A stretch of DNA of 64,000 nt, from assembly GCA_025617745.1 (NCBI GenBank), contig CM046867.1, forward strand, positions 27,644,705 to 27,708,704, written 5' to 3'. Within the stretch, counting starts at the first letter, position 1. Each line of letters starts with the position of its first letter. The translations under genes and the position numbers were made by a program. Below are positions 45,856-57,793 of the stretch, in pieces. The DNA comes from Heliocidaris erythrogramma. Its lineage: Eukaryota; Echinodermata; Echinoidea; Camarodonta; Echinometridae. Under the pieces are notes generated by a model. The model saw only the letters and a program-made list of their open reading frames with translations. It searched no databases and had not been told where the DNA came from.

Positions 45856-46312
45856 AAGAAGACGAGAAGACGAGTTATTGGAACTCGGGAAGTCGACTTG
45901 TTTGGGACAAGAAGACAAAGTGACGAGTTATTGGAACTCGGTAAGTCGACGTGTTTGGGACAAGAAGACGAGTTGACGAGTTATTGAAACTCGGCAAGTC
46001 GAATTGTTTGGGACAAGAAGACAAGATGACGAGTTATTGGAACTCGGCAAGTCCACTTGTTTAGGACAAGAAGACGAGATGACGAGCCATCCAATAACTC
46101 GTCATCTTGTCTTCTTGTCCTAACTAAACAAGTCGACTTGCCGAGTTCCAATAACTCGTTATCTCGTCTTCTTGTCCTAAACAAGTCGACTTGCCGAGTT
46201 CAAACAACTTGTCTTCTCGTCTTTTTGTCTCAAATAAGTCGACATGCTGAGTTCCAACAACTCGTCTTATCGTCATTAAACTTGTCTTCTCGTCTTCTTA
46301 TCTCGTCATCTG
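45856..46312. repeat. 53-bp minisatellite with head-to-head inversion
   Basis: Four full units of exactly 53 bp (starts 45856, 45909, 45962, 46015) plus a 19-base partial unit. Then a CCATCC junction, followed by about four inverted, more diverged units to 46312. Each unit contains CAAGTCGACTTG (a palindrome with a SalI site) and CGAGTTATTGGAACTCG (a hairpin). 53 is not a multiple of 3, so open frames through it are coincidental. Confidence 0.92.
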
Positions 46313-46329
46313 GTTGGTAGCTATAAGCT

Positions 46330-46700
46330 TCCGTAGATAAGAGGGCAATGTCGCCCTCTTACTACTAACCTGGCGTAACTCAGCGAAATCGATGGAGATC
46401 GCCAAACCACAAACTAACATAACAACAACAACAGTACAACAACAACGAAGAAGCGAAGGGATCGGGACGAGAGTCTTTGGCTGAAGCCAGCTAGCTGCCG
46501 GCTGCTGTCAGAATTAGTAGAGGAAAACCTAACATATTTACTGGATCTATCGTTTTTGGTTCACTGAATGGGTTGCCGTTGAGTAGACTTTGTAGATTTT
46601 CACCTGTGAACTCTGAAGGGAAGCACACAGCATCACCAAGCCAGCGGAGACGGAGATTACACTCTGCCGACACTGGCCGACCAGGATCACGGGAGGTACG
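46330..46700 (+). promoter_or_regulatory. CpG-richer segment, possible 5' non-coding exon
   Basis: Higher GC and CpG than its neighbours, a short hairpin (AAGAGGGC, GCCCTCTT) at 46339-46361, and a donor-like CACGGGAG|gtacgc near 46695 on the plus strand. It could be a WDR17 5' exon or the 5' end of an unknown element. Speculative. Confidence 0.2.
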
Positions 46701-48019
46701 CTAGCGAACCTTCGAATTTGGAACTCGGTCATCAGTGTCAAAACAAACCCAATCAGCTTATCAGCAGTGATTAGACGCAGATAGCCAGAGCCTTCGGGTA
46801 GATTTCCTTTTGCGACAGCCACCCAAAATATTCTTCATATTAACCTGGTGAGCAATAAAATGTGTATGATTGGAAATTGGATGACGTCAATCCACATTCA
46901 TTAGGTATGTGAAATGAAAATTTCAAATTGATTAATTCTTGACAAATTTGGTATCAACAGAAAGGTCTACAAAAGAGAAATGCAGTAGTTTTTGAATTAT
47001 TCAAATTGGATGGATATTTAAGAAATTAGGGCACTTTACATATCGCAAAACACTGTTTTTTTTGGTCCCGCGAATTGTACAGTAATTCAATACGGCAAAA
47101 AAAAATGTTGTGACCAATATACATCCCAAACGACCTTAAAAATTACCTAACTTCATCCGATCCTGAAAAGTTTGGTACCCCTGGTCAGCTTATTAGAACA
47201 TGAATTTGTCAACAAAAACAGAACAGCATTTCACTAACACACTTCATATTTCTGATAATTACCTTAATATGGGATATTGCCATAATATTTTGATGAAGAA
47301 AAACAATTGTATATTAATGAAATTTAGCATCGAAATCTCATCACTTTTGTATATCCATCGTCAAAATTCACATGCTAACGCCAACGGGATAACCCACGGA
47401 TCTCCGCCGCCGCTGCCGGCGGAAGCCGACGCTGCTTCGCGGTGGAGTGAGCTAACGTGTATACATAGTTCTGACATGGAAAATTTCGCAAAGTAAAAAA
47501 AATATTTCGCAACGATAAATTTCCATTAAACTTCTTTAATGTGTTAAATATGAATGAAAATGAATTTGTAAATAATTGAAATCAATTAAATTTCTTACCT
47601 TCATGAAAAATAATGATGATTATGATGACTCAAAATTATCGCGGTAGTTCAGGCCCATGTGAAACAACGTCTGGAAATCCTTTTGACAAAATTTTTTTTT
47701 CACACACTAGTTCGTGGTCTCAGCTCTTCGCTGATACCCTTTTTGTGCACATTGACATGCAAATACGGGCACAGCGAAAGCTTTTGTCAGGGTACCCCTC
47801 ACAGCATAACACGAAAGCTGGTAGAAAACGGAAACACAGTTTTGGAACCACTTTCGCGATGCAAGCGCACGGGCATTTCACATACCTACATTCATAATTT
47901 ATCACTTTGTCTTTATCAGGGGCCTGTTTCTTGAAACCGTCTAACTTCTTCCTGACTATTAAAGTCACTACTACGTAACTCACACTTATACAATATTATA
48001 TTATACTTATATTGGAGAT
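46701..48019. other. intergenic, GC hairpin near 47400
   Basis: No gene. About 47395-47450 (CCGCCGCCGCTGCCGGCGG) is a GC-rich hairpin resembling the end of the array element near 29520, perhaps a related element end. Confidence 0.4.
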
Positions 48020-48820
48020 AAACTCTTCTTCTTCTTCTTCTTCTTTTTCTATTTTTTTCTAATTAGGTCTGCCTCCTTCAATTTGACTGAAGATTCGGCA
48101 GCCTAATCCTAATCCTAAAAACTTAGAAATTTTTTGAAGCGGGGCCTATTTCACGATATTGCCGAAGATTCTTGCAACTATTTGTGTGTGTGTGTGTATT
48201 GACCACAGTTTACGTCCATTTGAATGCTATTTACATTATGATACAGATTATTTACAAATATTTACAAGCTCATGCATAGGAAGGAGGAAGACTAGCCACT
48301 GTCACCATCCATCCTGAAGTCGATTACGGAAGGCTCCCACAGATGGCGCTGCAACAGTTTCTGTGGGTAGGGAGTTCCAATTCCTTACGTACTGTTTTTG
48401 GAAAGAATGACTGCCGATGCGATTCAGTTCTCAAGTATGGCATCTGATAGGAATGTGGTTGGGTGGTCTCGTCGACTGGGTGACTTGGGTGATATAATCC
48501 TGTGCCAAATGACGAGCAAGATTGTTGTGTATTTTATACATCATGGTTGGCCTGTCATTTTCTCTGCGTTGTTGTAGAGTGGTCCAATCAAGTTCATTCA
48601 GCATACTGTTCACGCTTGAGGTATTATGGTAACGATTCAGAGTGAATCTTGCAGCTTTTTTCTGCACCATTTCGACTTTGTGTATGAGGTTCTTGAAAGT
48701 TGGGTCCCAAACAGAAGAAGCATACTCCATGATCAGTCGAACCAACGTTTTATAAGCACTCTGTACCTTTGTACCGTGAGGAATTGCCTGCCATAGCAAG
48801 TGTGTGATCTCTAGCACATA
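48020..48820 (-). pseudogene. 3' fragment of a CR1/Jockey-type LINE
   Basis: The minus-strand frame 48817-48431 reads AYKTLVRLIMEYASSVWDP, VQKKAARFTLNRYHNTSSV, LNELDWTTLQQRRENDR and MMYKIHNN. This is the conserved C-terminal part of CR1/L2/Jockey-type reverse transcriptases. A frameshift then leads to SFFPKTVR and NSLPTE-type residues. The 3' end is a (GAA)n tail at about 48027-48046 (plus-strand CTT). 5' truncated, dead. Confidence 0.85.
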
Positions 48821-49070
48821 TGTGTGCTGGAAAGGAGCAAGATCAACCCCAAAACAGGCCTGAAAATTTCACTTTATCAAGATGATAAAGATTCTATTGA
48901 AGAATCTGGCATGAAATCAGATATATTCTATCATCTAAAATGTAGAAGGAAGTATTGCTGATTATAATTTATATTGGTGTTTTTACCTCTTCAATTTAGA
49001 GGTCGTGAGTCGTGACCACTGCTGAAATTGACACAGCCCCACATAGTGATGGTTCCTTGAGTATGACTAA

Positions 49071-49246
49071 TGGGGTGTTGCAAGAAAGTTGCGATTGATT
49101 GCAAGTTGCAACTGATCGGTACTGACCAATCAAAATCATTGTTGCAAGCGCATCTTCTTGAATGGGCAGACCCTGAACCATTCAGAATGGTTGTTGTAAT
49201 TTGCTTTACAATTTGAAATTGATTGCAACTTTCTTGCAACACCCCA
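49071..49246. mobile_element. MITE with GGGGTGTTGCAAGAAAGTTG termini
   Basis: GGGGTGTTGCAAGAAAGTTG at the left and CAACTTTCTTGCAACACCCC at the right, perfect over 20 bases, with flanking ACTAAT/ACTAGT as a possible degenerate target duplication. Confidence 0.85.
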
Positions 49247-50639
49247 CTAGTCAGCGTTAGTTCGCTAGTTGTCCGCTGCATGTTTCACAAACCGTCTTAG
49301 CTAAGATCAAGAACAACTAGCGAGACATGGACTTATGACACCTTCAACCCTGTCATATCTTTTTAGTCGATGTACAGCGCCATCACATGTTATTTATTGG
49401 TAGATTATGGTCGGCAAAAAGGGACGCTATTACTTTTACAACTCTTTCAAAATTATATTTCTACACATTCACTTAATCTGGAATATATCCATGTTTATAT
49501 TATGAAAATTATATGAAAATACGCAGTGCTTCTATTCAAGGCTTGTCTCCACGGAACTATAGTGAATCAACACTCTTTAATTCTAATGGATAATAATACA
49601 AAAAACAAAACAGTTTGCTTTGGGTCATTGCAATATGAAAGGAACCTTTTTTCAAAATCATGAAAATAAAGAAAACCAAAATAAAAACGAAACAATAATA
49701 GACTGCTAGGCCTATATCAAAATGAGGTGGGATAAAAAAAAATTAAACCAAAACTTGTAAAATTAATCCCATCATTTGAAACTGAAAACAAAATATTAGG
49801 CCTATCCTACTGTTGACAAATAAACATTGGGCAAGAAAAAATATGCAAGCCTACTGGTTAAAGCAATGCGAAGTATTATAATCTAGAAAAAACTATAAAC
49901 TGTTGCTCGTATGTTTTTATATTAAATAGATTTAGTAACTTCACTTGATGGCAAAGCTATTTTACGATATGGGTCTTTGATATCTGATTGATTAGCATGA
50001 AAATGACGTGCTACCATAATGAAAATCACATTGTATTTCTTGAATCATGACAAACGTGCAGGTTAAGTGAAAACAAATAAAAGATAGTCGAGGCATATTC
50101 TGTGGTTTTCAAACCCATATTAGCGTAAACATAAATTGTAGGACGCTTACCATGAGTTGGTTAGTAAAATTCACATTGAAAGTTCCATTACTGATGTCGG
50201 CAACATGCCATATTTAAAATGCATACTTTGAAATATACGTGTTTGCACTTATAATATGAATATTTTTGTAATTTCAATACCATAATCAGCCCTACAAATT
50301 TTTTTAAAAACGTTCATAGCATCTTATAAATACTATAAAAATATATGGGTGTATTTTGATAGACTATCAAATGATGACATCAAGGGGGGGGGGGGGGGGT
50401 ACCTATCTTACATAAAAACTGTCTCACTGATCATGAAATCAATAACTCATAATTTTCGATTTACAAAACTTGTGAATCCATCGTATGATTTACATAATTT
50501 AAAAAGTCTTTGGCATCGATTACACCTTTCTTCTATTTTCATTTTTTTAATTTCCTAATTTATTCAAATATTTGTAGTTTGAGTTAAATTTAGCTTTTTA
50601 AAATAAAGTGTAATTGCAACCAAGGCTACATTACATGTC
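49247..50639. other. intergenic, nothing recognised
   Basis: AT-rich with one G14-like run near 50386. No exon support. Confidence 0.45.
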
Positions 50640-50830
50640 GGCTCCTATTCTCGCCGATAGTATTGATATCACGAGATGTCTAGCTAGTCGGCTCCAAATA
50701 ACTTTACCCGGCACTCTACAGGTTACCAGTTAAGGAGTTTGAAGAAAATAAAGGGTAGCATAAACGATCAACGCGCGGAAGTCAAGTCGAGTTGAGTTCT
50801 GTGCGAGCAGTTTTCTATGCGTGTGTGTTT
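50640..50830 (+). promoter_or_regulatory. candidate WDR17 promoter region
   Basis: A small island with more CpG (TCTCGCCGATAG, ACGCGCGGAAGTC) about 2.1 kb upstream of the WDR17 exon, on a very AT-rich background. There is no TATA or clear initiator. Speculative. Confidence 0.2.
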
Positions 50831-51543
50831 TTTTTATTCAAGTAAAGTAGAATATATAATATATATTGTACAGTATATTGCCATTCAACTTAATACATCG
50901 CTTATTTAGTTGGATGGCAGGTTTGCATGATTTGTACCACATTAAAAAAATGTATGAAACAGATTTGTAACTTATAGATGTACATGTAATCTTACATGAT
51001 CGGCTTTTTAGAATATTTCATGGATAGTATTTCTCAGCCTCAACATGTAGAAAACATTCATCAAAGTTATGATAACACTCATGCAGTACAACACAAAATA
51101 ACGAATGGAATGATTGGTTTGGCGGGGCAGCTAAGGGCCTAAAATTTGCAAAATTTGCGGTGGTGACGAAACCTCGACCAACTCGGTGCCATGATATACA
51201 TGTAGTTATTGGGGTTTTTAAAAAGCAGACCAAAGTGTCATGTCTGTTACATTATTTTTTAGCTCTGGCAAGGAAATGTGTAGTCTGATTGTTAAGTTAT
51301 CATTTTAAAGTACTGTATGGTTAATATGTAATTTAGACTCAATGACCCCCAAACTATACAGATATTTCAAACTGTTCAGAGGAGTAAAATATCCTTGTCC
51401 ATTTTGTGTCATGTCCACTACAGTTACAAAGAGTCCATTTTCTCTTTAACTATTCATTGAAATCCTGTGAAATCTGCTGTGTAATGCATATCCCTGATAG
51501 TCAAATGTGTCTGATGCACTCAATACTGACATTTGTTTTTAGG

Positions 51544-52835
51544 ACTCCACTGCAACCTAATTGCAAGTTGATTTCTGCTGATGTGCAGGGATGCATACAA
51601 CTCATATTTTGTTATTCACCCATCTACATGTATATGTTTCATAGTTTTAAATATTTTTAAAAATCATTTTCTCAAACATGCTAAGCTCTACCCTAAAAAA
51701 ATGCCCCTGATCAATCATTAGTGAGCCAAGGAGAGACAGTGGTATGTAGTTTGCCAGAAATGACCATCTGTTCTAATAGACCATACAATGCCTACATAGT
51801 AGTTGCTATGTCAGACATGCTGTAGCATCACCAGGAAAAGAATGGTAATGAGGAGGTATTGTTCGAAAGCATGCAAATCTACTGTGAGCGTTTGCTGAGC
51901 TGGGGAAGTTACATTCCACTGTCTATTGTAGAATGTTAGTGTAACTGACTGATGATTGACAGATGATGTGATTGCAGGAATGAGAAATGGAGCTTTTTAG
52001 CTCACCTGAGCCTAAGGCTCGAGTGAGCTATTGCGATGGAAATTTGTCCGGCGTGCGTCGTCCGTTAACTTTTTACATTTTCATCTTCTTCTCCAAAACC
52101 CATGATCAGAATTCAACCAAACTTGGTAGGAATCATCCTTAGGGGTAGGGGACCCAAAGTTGCTAAAATGGTACATGTGGCCCCCAGGGGGGCCCAGGGG
52201 GAAGGCCCCCAATTGTAAAAGCTATGTAAATTTCAAACATCTTCTTCTCCAGAACCAGGCATAGCTCAGAATTGGTATTGTGTATGGAGATACCTCTATA
52301 GATGAAGAATGAATGTTGTTCATGAAATTTCTCTGAGTGGCCCTATAGGAGCCCTGTGGGGGTAACATACTGGAGGGGGGGGCCTGCCAGGCAAAATGTA
52401 CATTCTGATCTTCTCCAAAACACATGATCGGAATTCAACCACACTTGGTGGGAATCATCCTTAGATGTAGGAGATTCAAATAATACATGACATTGTAGAC
52501 CATGGGGTGGGGGGGGGGGGATTATGTTAATTTCTAACATCATCTCATGTACATCCTCCTAGTTGTTTAAATTTCTAACATATCTCCTGGTGGTGCTAGA
52601 GAGAACATGCACCAGATGTGAATTGATCCACCTCTGGTGAGCGTCGTGCCCCCTGGGGCTCTTGTTTATGGTGGAGCTTAAAAGGTTGGAAAAAATATTT
52701 CAAATAACATTTAAAAATCTATGAAACATATCTAGATGTTTGAATAACAGAATATTAGTTGTATGCATCCCTGCAAATCAACAGCAAAAAACTTGCATTT
52801 GGGTTGCGTTTGGTTGAAGGGGCCCTTTAAACTGT
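51544..52835. mobile_element. family B MITE, copy 2 (middle layer)
   Basis: The arms (TTGCAAGTTGATTTCTGCTG, GGGATGCATACAACTCATAT and their complements) and centre (GACCATCTGTTCTAATAGAC) match 30627-31271. The right arm is displaced by the insertion at 51999-52667. Confidence 0.8.
51999..52667. mobile_element. AGCTCACCTGAGC element (inner layer)
   Basis: Starts AGCTCACCTGAGCCTAAGGC, GAGTGAGCTATTGCGATGG and ends GTGCCCCCTGGGGCTCTTG. It has internal ~310-bp-spaced copies of CCAAA(A/C)AC(C/A)CATGATC and GGAATCATCCTTAG. It splits family B where the 30627 copy is continuous. Similar elements are common in marine invertebrate genomes; the class is not certain. Confidence 0.75.
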
Positions 52836-52933
52836 CTTTGAAATAAGCAAAATAAGTCTGAATGTCATGTCCATTAGGCTGGAATATACCATTTACTTTC
52901 TTTATATGTCACAGAAACCATCAGCTTATAAGG

Positions 52934-52948
52934 ATGTATCAAGCATAA
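52934..52948 (+). other. short upstream ORF before WDR17 start
   Basis: ATG TAT CAA GCA TAA, in the WDR17 exon and out of frame with the main start 16 bases later. It could dampen translation if transcribed as annotated. Confidence 0.35.
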
Positions 52949-52963
52949 AGTGTGATAACGACA

Positions 52964-53077
52964 ATGAGACAGATAAGCTTGCTAGCTGCAGGCTGCCAGC
53001 CATGGAATAGAGATGTATGTGCTGCATCAGGGGATAGATTTGCGTACTGTGCTACTCTAGCAGTATACATCTATCAG
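52964..53077 (+). CDS. WDR17: WDR17 first coding exon
   Basis: 38 codons, donor ATCAG|gtaagc. The exon itself starts at about 52915 after the acceptor atgtcacag, so a 5' non-coding exon must exist upstream. The ATG is chosen by match to the family start MRQ..LLAAGCQPWN. Confidence 0.92.
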
Positions 53078-56000
53078 GTAAGCTTCACAGATTACGATTA
53101 CTGGGATGTTAAAGAGAAGGTTGAGTTCTGGGAAAAGTGAAAAATAATTTGTGAGCTTTCTCATTCCTTTTGTGTCAGTTTGGAAGAACATAAAAATGTG
53201 GGAGTACTCTGAAATAAATACCAGTATTCTTTAGTTTGCTTTTCAACAAACTCAACAGTACTCCAGATATGGCAAAAACTAATGATTCATACATGTTTTT
53301 GGCATGTACTTTGGCTCATATTCTCATAGGAATTGAAGGAGTAATTCCATATCACATCACCCAATAGGTTAAACCTGACCCCCTTCAAATTGGCCCATAT
53401 TTGGTAATATGGGCCAATCTCTTCCTAAGCTGAAATTTCAAGTTTTAGCCCCATCGGCCAAACAGTTTTGCGCTTTTATGTGCTTTCGCACGCATTCCAC
53501 ATGCATGTTGGCCCAAAATGGACACTTTGTTCAATCTGAAACTACTGGGCCAATTTTGTTGATATTGACATATTCAGAAAGGTAATTACACAAGCTATCT
53601 AAATATGCCATCATTTTCCATGTCCGAACAACGTAAAGTTCAATGACCTCTTGATCTTTGCTTTAACCTTGAATTTTACCTTGAAGGTCACATAATCTGG
53701 AGATGAAATTTGGTGATTTTATATGTCAACATTTTTTCTGCATCATATCGAAAAATTGGAGGAGTAGTATATATTTTTTCTTTCCAGCTTCTTTTAAAGT
53801 TGGCAAAAAGCTGATTTTCATTGTTTGTTTGACCTAGTCTCAGTTATTTATTCAGAACATACATGTAAGAACACTTATTGTGTGTCACACCTGTCATTCT
53901 AAAAATGCTTTTACTGCCCAGTGTCATTAATTATTCACGATGATGTTGCCTGAATAAGGTGTTGTGGAATGGCAGATGTCATATCTACAATGGGTATTGT
54001 ACTGTTCTGAATAAATCACTGATATATGAATATTTGAAGTTGTATTAATCAATCAAACACAAATTGGCTCATATATTTTTACACAAAACCTGTATGAAAC
54101 AAATCTATGAATTCCTTTGTCATAAACTTAGAAAATCAAAATTTATGAGATTTTCTGTAATATTGAGCAAATGGGAGAGGAGCTCGCAAATGATGTCACA
54201 GACTTGCCAATTTGTGTGTAAATAACTTCAAAAATTCATAACTTTCTTATTTTTGATTTTTCTCAAACTTTCTCTTATCTGTTTCTCTTATATTTCTTCT
54301 TTTATTCAAATCAACTTAATACCACGGTGGACTTTCCCTTTAAGTAAAATTTCTTGATGGTGTAATTTACACTCGTGAAAGGGCATCAACATGGCAGACT
54401 GGCACTATGTTACAAGATGTTCCTATGCCTAGACATTTGTATGAACAATTGATACATCTTTGTCACAAAAACACTGTCAAGTGTCAACAATTATTTCATA
54501 ACTTGAATCGTTTCTTGATTTACTTCATTAAAAAAAAAACTTGTTGGGCATGAATGATTGCAACCATATATGTACATCTGAACATGGTATATGTACACAA
54601 TTATAGCCTACCAGTACTCTGTTGTCCTTTGTTTTTTAACCCTTTCAGGACAGGAATTATTTAAGGGCTAAATTTATCACATTTTATTCTTCAAATTGGC
54701 AACATTAATATTTTTCTTTTAGTGCTACATGGTTCTAATATGGTGTAATTCTTTGAAAATAATTTACATGGATAGAAATATGTTAATAAGTTGAAAATAT
54801 TGTCAATTTTGATGAAAAAACAATGATTTTGCACCTGTCAATGTGCTGCCAATTTACGGATTTCAAAGCTTAATCTCATTTCTAAAATTCCTGGCCTCAA
54901 ACACAAATATGGTCATGCAACAAAAATTTATGTAGTTTATGCAGAAATTGTGCTCTTTCTACTCATGTATCCGGTATATTTCTTAGAGCTCTGAATTAAA
55001 AGTAAATGAGCCAAACCACATACTGTGGTAAATTGTCTCGAAAGGGTTTAAATAAACATGTGCTCTAGTCATTATTATGCTCCTTATTCAACATCATGTC
55101 CCTAATTTGCAGAATGCTTCATTTATGGGTGATAATCAATGACTACAACTTCAATTTCTAATTAGCATTCTGACCCATCTAACAAACTGATTAAGAAACC
55201 TTGCACTTGAAGGCTTATTTTTCCAGGGAACCTGTAGTAGGTTTAGTTGTTACCTAATCATTGCAAATGGCAGTCACTCACTGGCCGACAAGTAAAAAAG
55301 AAACACCAAAATCACTGTAAAGTAGGGTGGAATTTACTTTTACTGCTGGATGAATTGATTCAGGGCCTTTTCAAATAAACTCTGATACAAATTTAGATTT
55401 CCATGATAAAAAACGAAATATGAAATGCTCATTTCCCCTTGGACCTATCCTTGCTAACTCGACACATCACCTATTGTCGGAAAATCCTCAATTATAGTTG
55501 TAGAAAAAGAGGTTAACCCAGATGACGTTCTACATACATTGTTGCCTGTACTAGACATGGGCGACAGGGGCCATACTGTAAATTACCATGGGAAGTATCA
55601 CCAAACCTTCTCTGCGTTTGCTAGCTAAGTGATCACTTTAAAACATCAACATGTGTGAGCGCAGCTATTCATTTGGTTTCCAAGGTTACCAGTCTCTTTT
55701 TGTTCAGCTTGGCTACACCAAATATTGGTATAGAAACACAGTGTAGAATTACAGACTCCCTTGAACATGAGAGGGCAATGTACATGTCTGTATGCCTTGA
55801 TATAAATCATACTACATAGTCAAACAGTATAGAGAAAGACAGAATGAGAGTAAGTTAGAGAGAGAGGGGGGGGGGGAAGAGAAAATGGAGAAAGAGAGAG
55901 AGGAAGAGAGGGAAAGGAAAGAGAAGAAATGGAGAAAGAGAGAAAAAATGGAGGGGATTTAGGAGAGTGATGGAGGAAGAGAGAAGGGGTGAGAGAGGAG

Positions 56001-57749
56001 AGAGGGGGTGAGAGAGGAGGGAGGGGGAGAGATAGAGGAAGGGGGGGGGGGGGGGCAGACATACAGAAAGATTAAGGGATGGGGCACAAAATTATGCATT
56101 TTAGCATGTTGTTGTGTAACACAGTAGTTTGCAAGAAGTTGTGTTGATGTATTATACATGCTGGGGCCTACATGCATGTTATGTAGATTAAATTACCTCA
56201 AAACCTGCATCCTGTACTTATATTATATTAACAATAATAGTAATAATAACAATAATAATAATGGTTTCTTATACAGGGTGGCCCAGAAAGAATGCAACAC
56301 CTATATGCATTTTCAAAGAAATCACTGACACAATGTCATTAGATTGTTATAATGGGTAGAAAATTCTTTTCCAAGTAAAATAACACCAAGATCGTCACTA
56401 TAGGATAAGGCGTTTTAATTGGCTATTTTTGTGAGGCATGGTCATTTTCAAAATGTGCTTAATTTTGCAATTGTAGTCATGCTGGAAGCAGCGGAAAATT
56501 TACATATAACGGATTCTCATACAGTTGGCTTTGTTGACAAACACTTGACTGCTCTCGCTTTGAAAAGGAAGACAACATGAATGAAACGGAGAATGTATGG
56601 AAAGCCGTCATGCTTAAACTTCTCGCTGCTCCAAGCATGACTACGGTTGCAAAAGAAGCAAATTTTGAAAATGACATTGCCTCACAAATATACAGGTGGA
56701 TGTAAAATCAAAATTCCTTACCCCAAGTTGATGATCTTGGTGTCAATTTACTCAGAAAATAATTTTATACCCAATAAAACACAAACTTATGATATATGTC
56801 AATGATGTTGAAATTTGCAGACGTCAAGTGTTGCATTCTTTTGGGGCCACCCTGTATAGCGCTCATATCCGTCACGCTGTGACACACATGGCGCTCTACA
56901 TAATTACCTCGGTGAAAGCCGAGCCGCCAAAGAAACTAGTGCTCAAGCACATCAGGTACCCATTTACACCTGGGTGGAGAGTGGCAAATATAGATGAATG
57001 TCATGCCAAAAGACACAACTGTAAGTGCCAGGCTGGGATTCAAACTCTACCGTATTATTATTATTATATCCATTGGAGAATAAATGCTCAGATCTTCTGG
57101 GTGATGCTTCCTAATGGGCATTCATCCAAGCTATTGCCAGAATAAAAATTTTCCTGCAAATTTTCATAAAATGATATTGAATCCAGGATTAAAATATATT
57201 GTTTTCATAGCACTGCCCCGTTCATTCAGAATTTGGTCTGTTACTTGTACATGTACGGAAAATCACATCTTCTGCCAGTGACAGTTGAATTGAAAGTTGT
57301 TCACTGTCTTGCACAGCTTTATTACATTGAGCATCAATTTAATACGGTTTACAATGTACCTAACATGTACTACTTGGCTACTTCAGGGGAGCGTTTCATC
57401 AAGCGTTTTGTCAGCGATTTTTACCAACAACCGTCATAAGCTGCTGAAATCCTTGCATCTGATTGGCTGAGAGCAAATTTGTTGGTAAAAATCACTGACA
57501 AAACACTTGATGAAACGCTCCCCAGTAGTCTACGATTTAACATGATGCAGCGATGGGATTTAATGGTACATGTACACTGTACATCTATTTCAACATTGTT
57601 TTTATCCATATTTGTATTTGACTAATGCCAGATACACATTCACTTATATCAAAAGTCTGTTAGAGAAAACTAAATTGTACATGAGAGTGGACGAATAATA
57701 CAAGGATAAAACATAAAAGTAATATTGTTTCCAGTTAGAGATGGGGGGT

Positions 57750-57793
<44 letters not shown>

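Larger units (their letters stand above)
51405..52893. mobile_element. family A MITE, copy 2 (outer layer of a nest)
   Basis: 51405-51543 (GTGTCATGTCC, GTTACAAAGAGTCC, GTCAAATGTGTCTGAT, TTTTTAGGACTC) and 52836-52893 (AAACTGTCTT, GTCATGTCCATT, GGAAT) match consecutive parts of the right half of the element at 7289-7703. The gap is filled by the family B element. The left half is decayed and not clearly delimited. Confidence 0.65.

Noticed and set aside
46057-46320. Open frames across the 53-bp repeat
   Set aside because: The unit length is not a multiple of three and the frames change from unit to unit.
46547-46822. 91-codon minus-strand frame starting MAVAKGNLPEGSGYL
   Set aside because: No family recognised, no splice context, and the segment has moderately high GC that lengthens chance frames. 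Left as a CpG-richer region.
56577-56705. Short frame MNETENVWKAVMLKLLAA as a transposase
   Set aside because: Too short, lacks DDE residues and is not recognised. At most a remnant, so only mentioned under the element.
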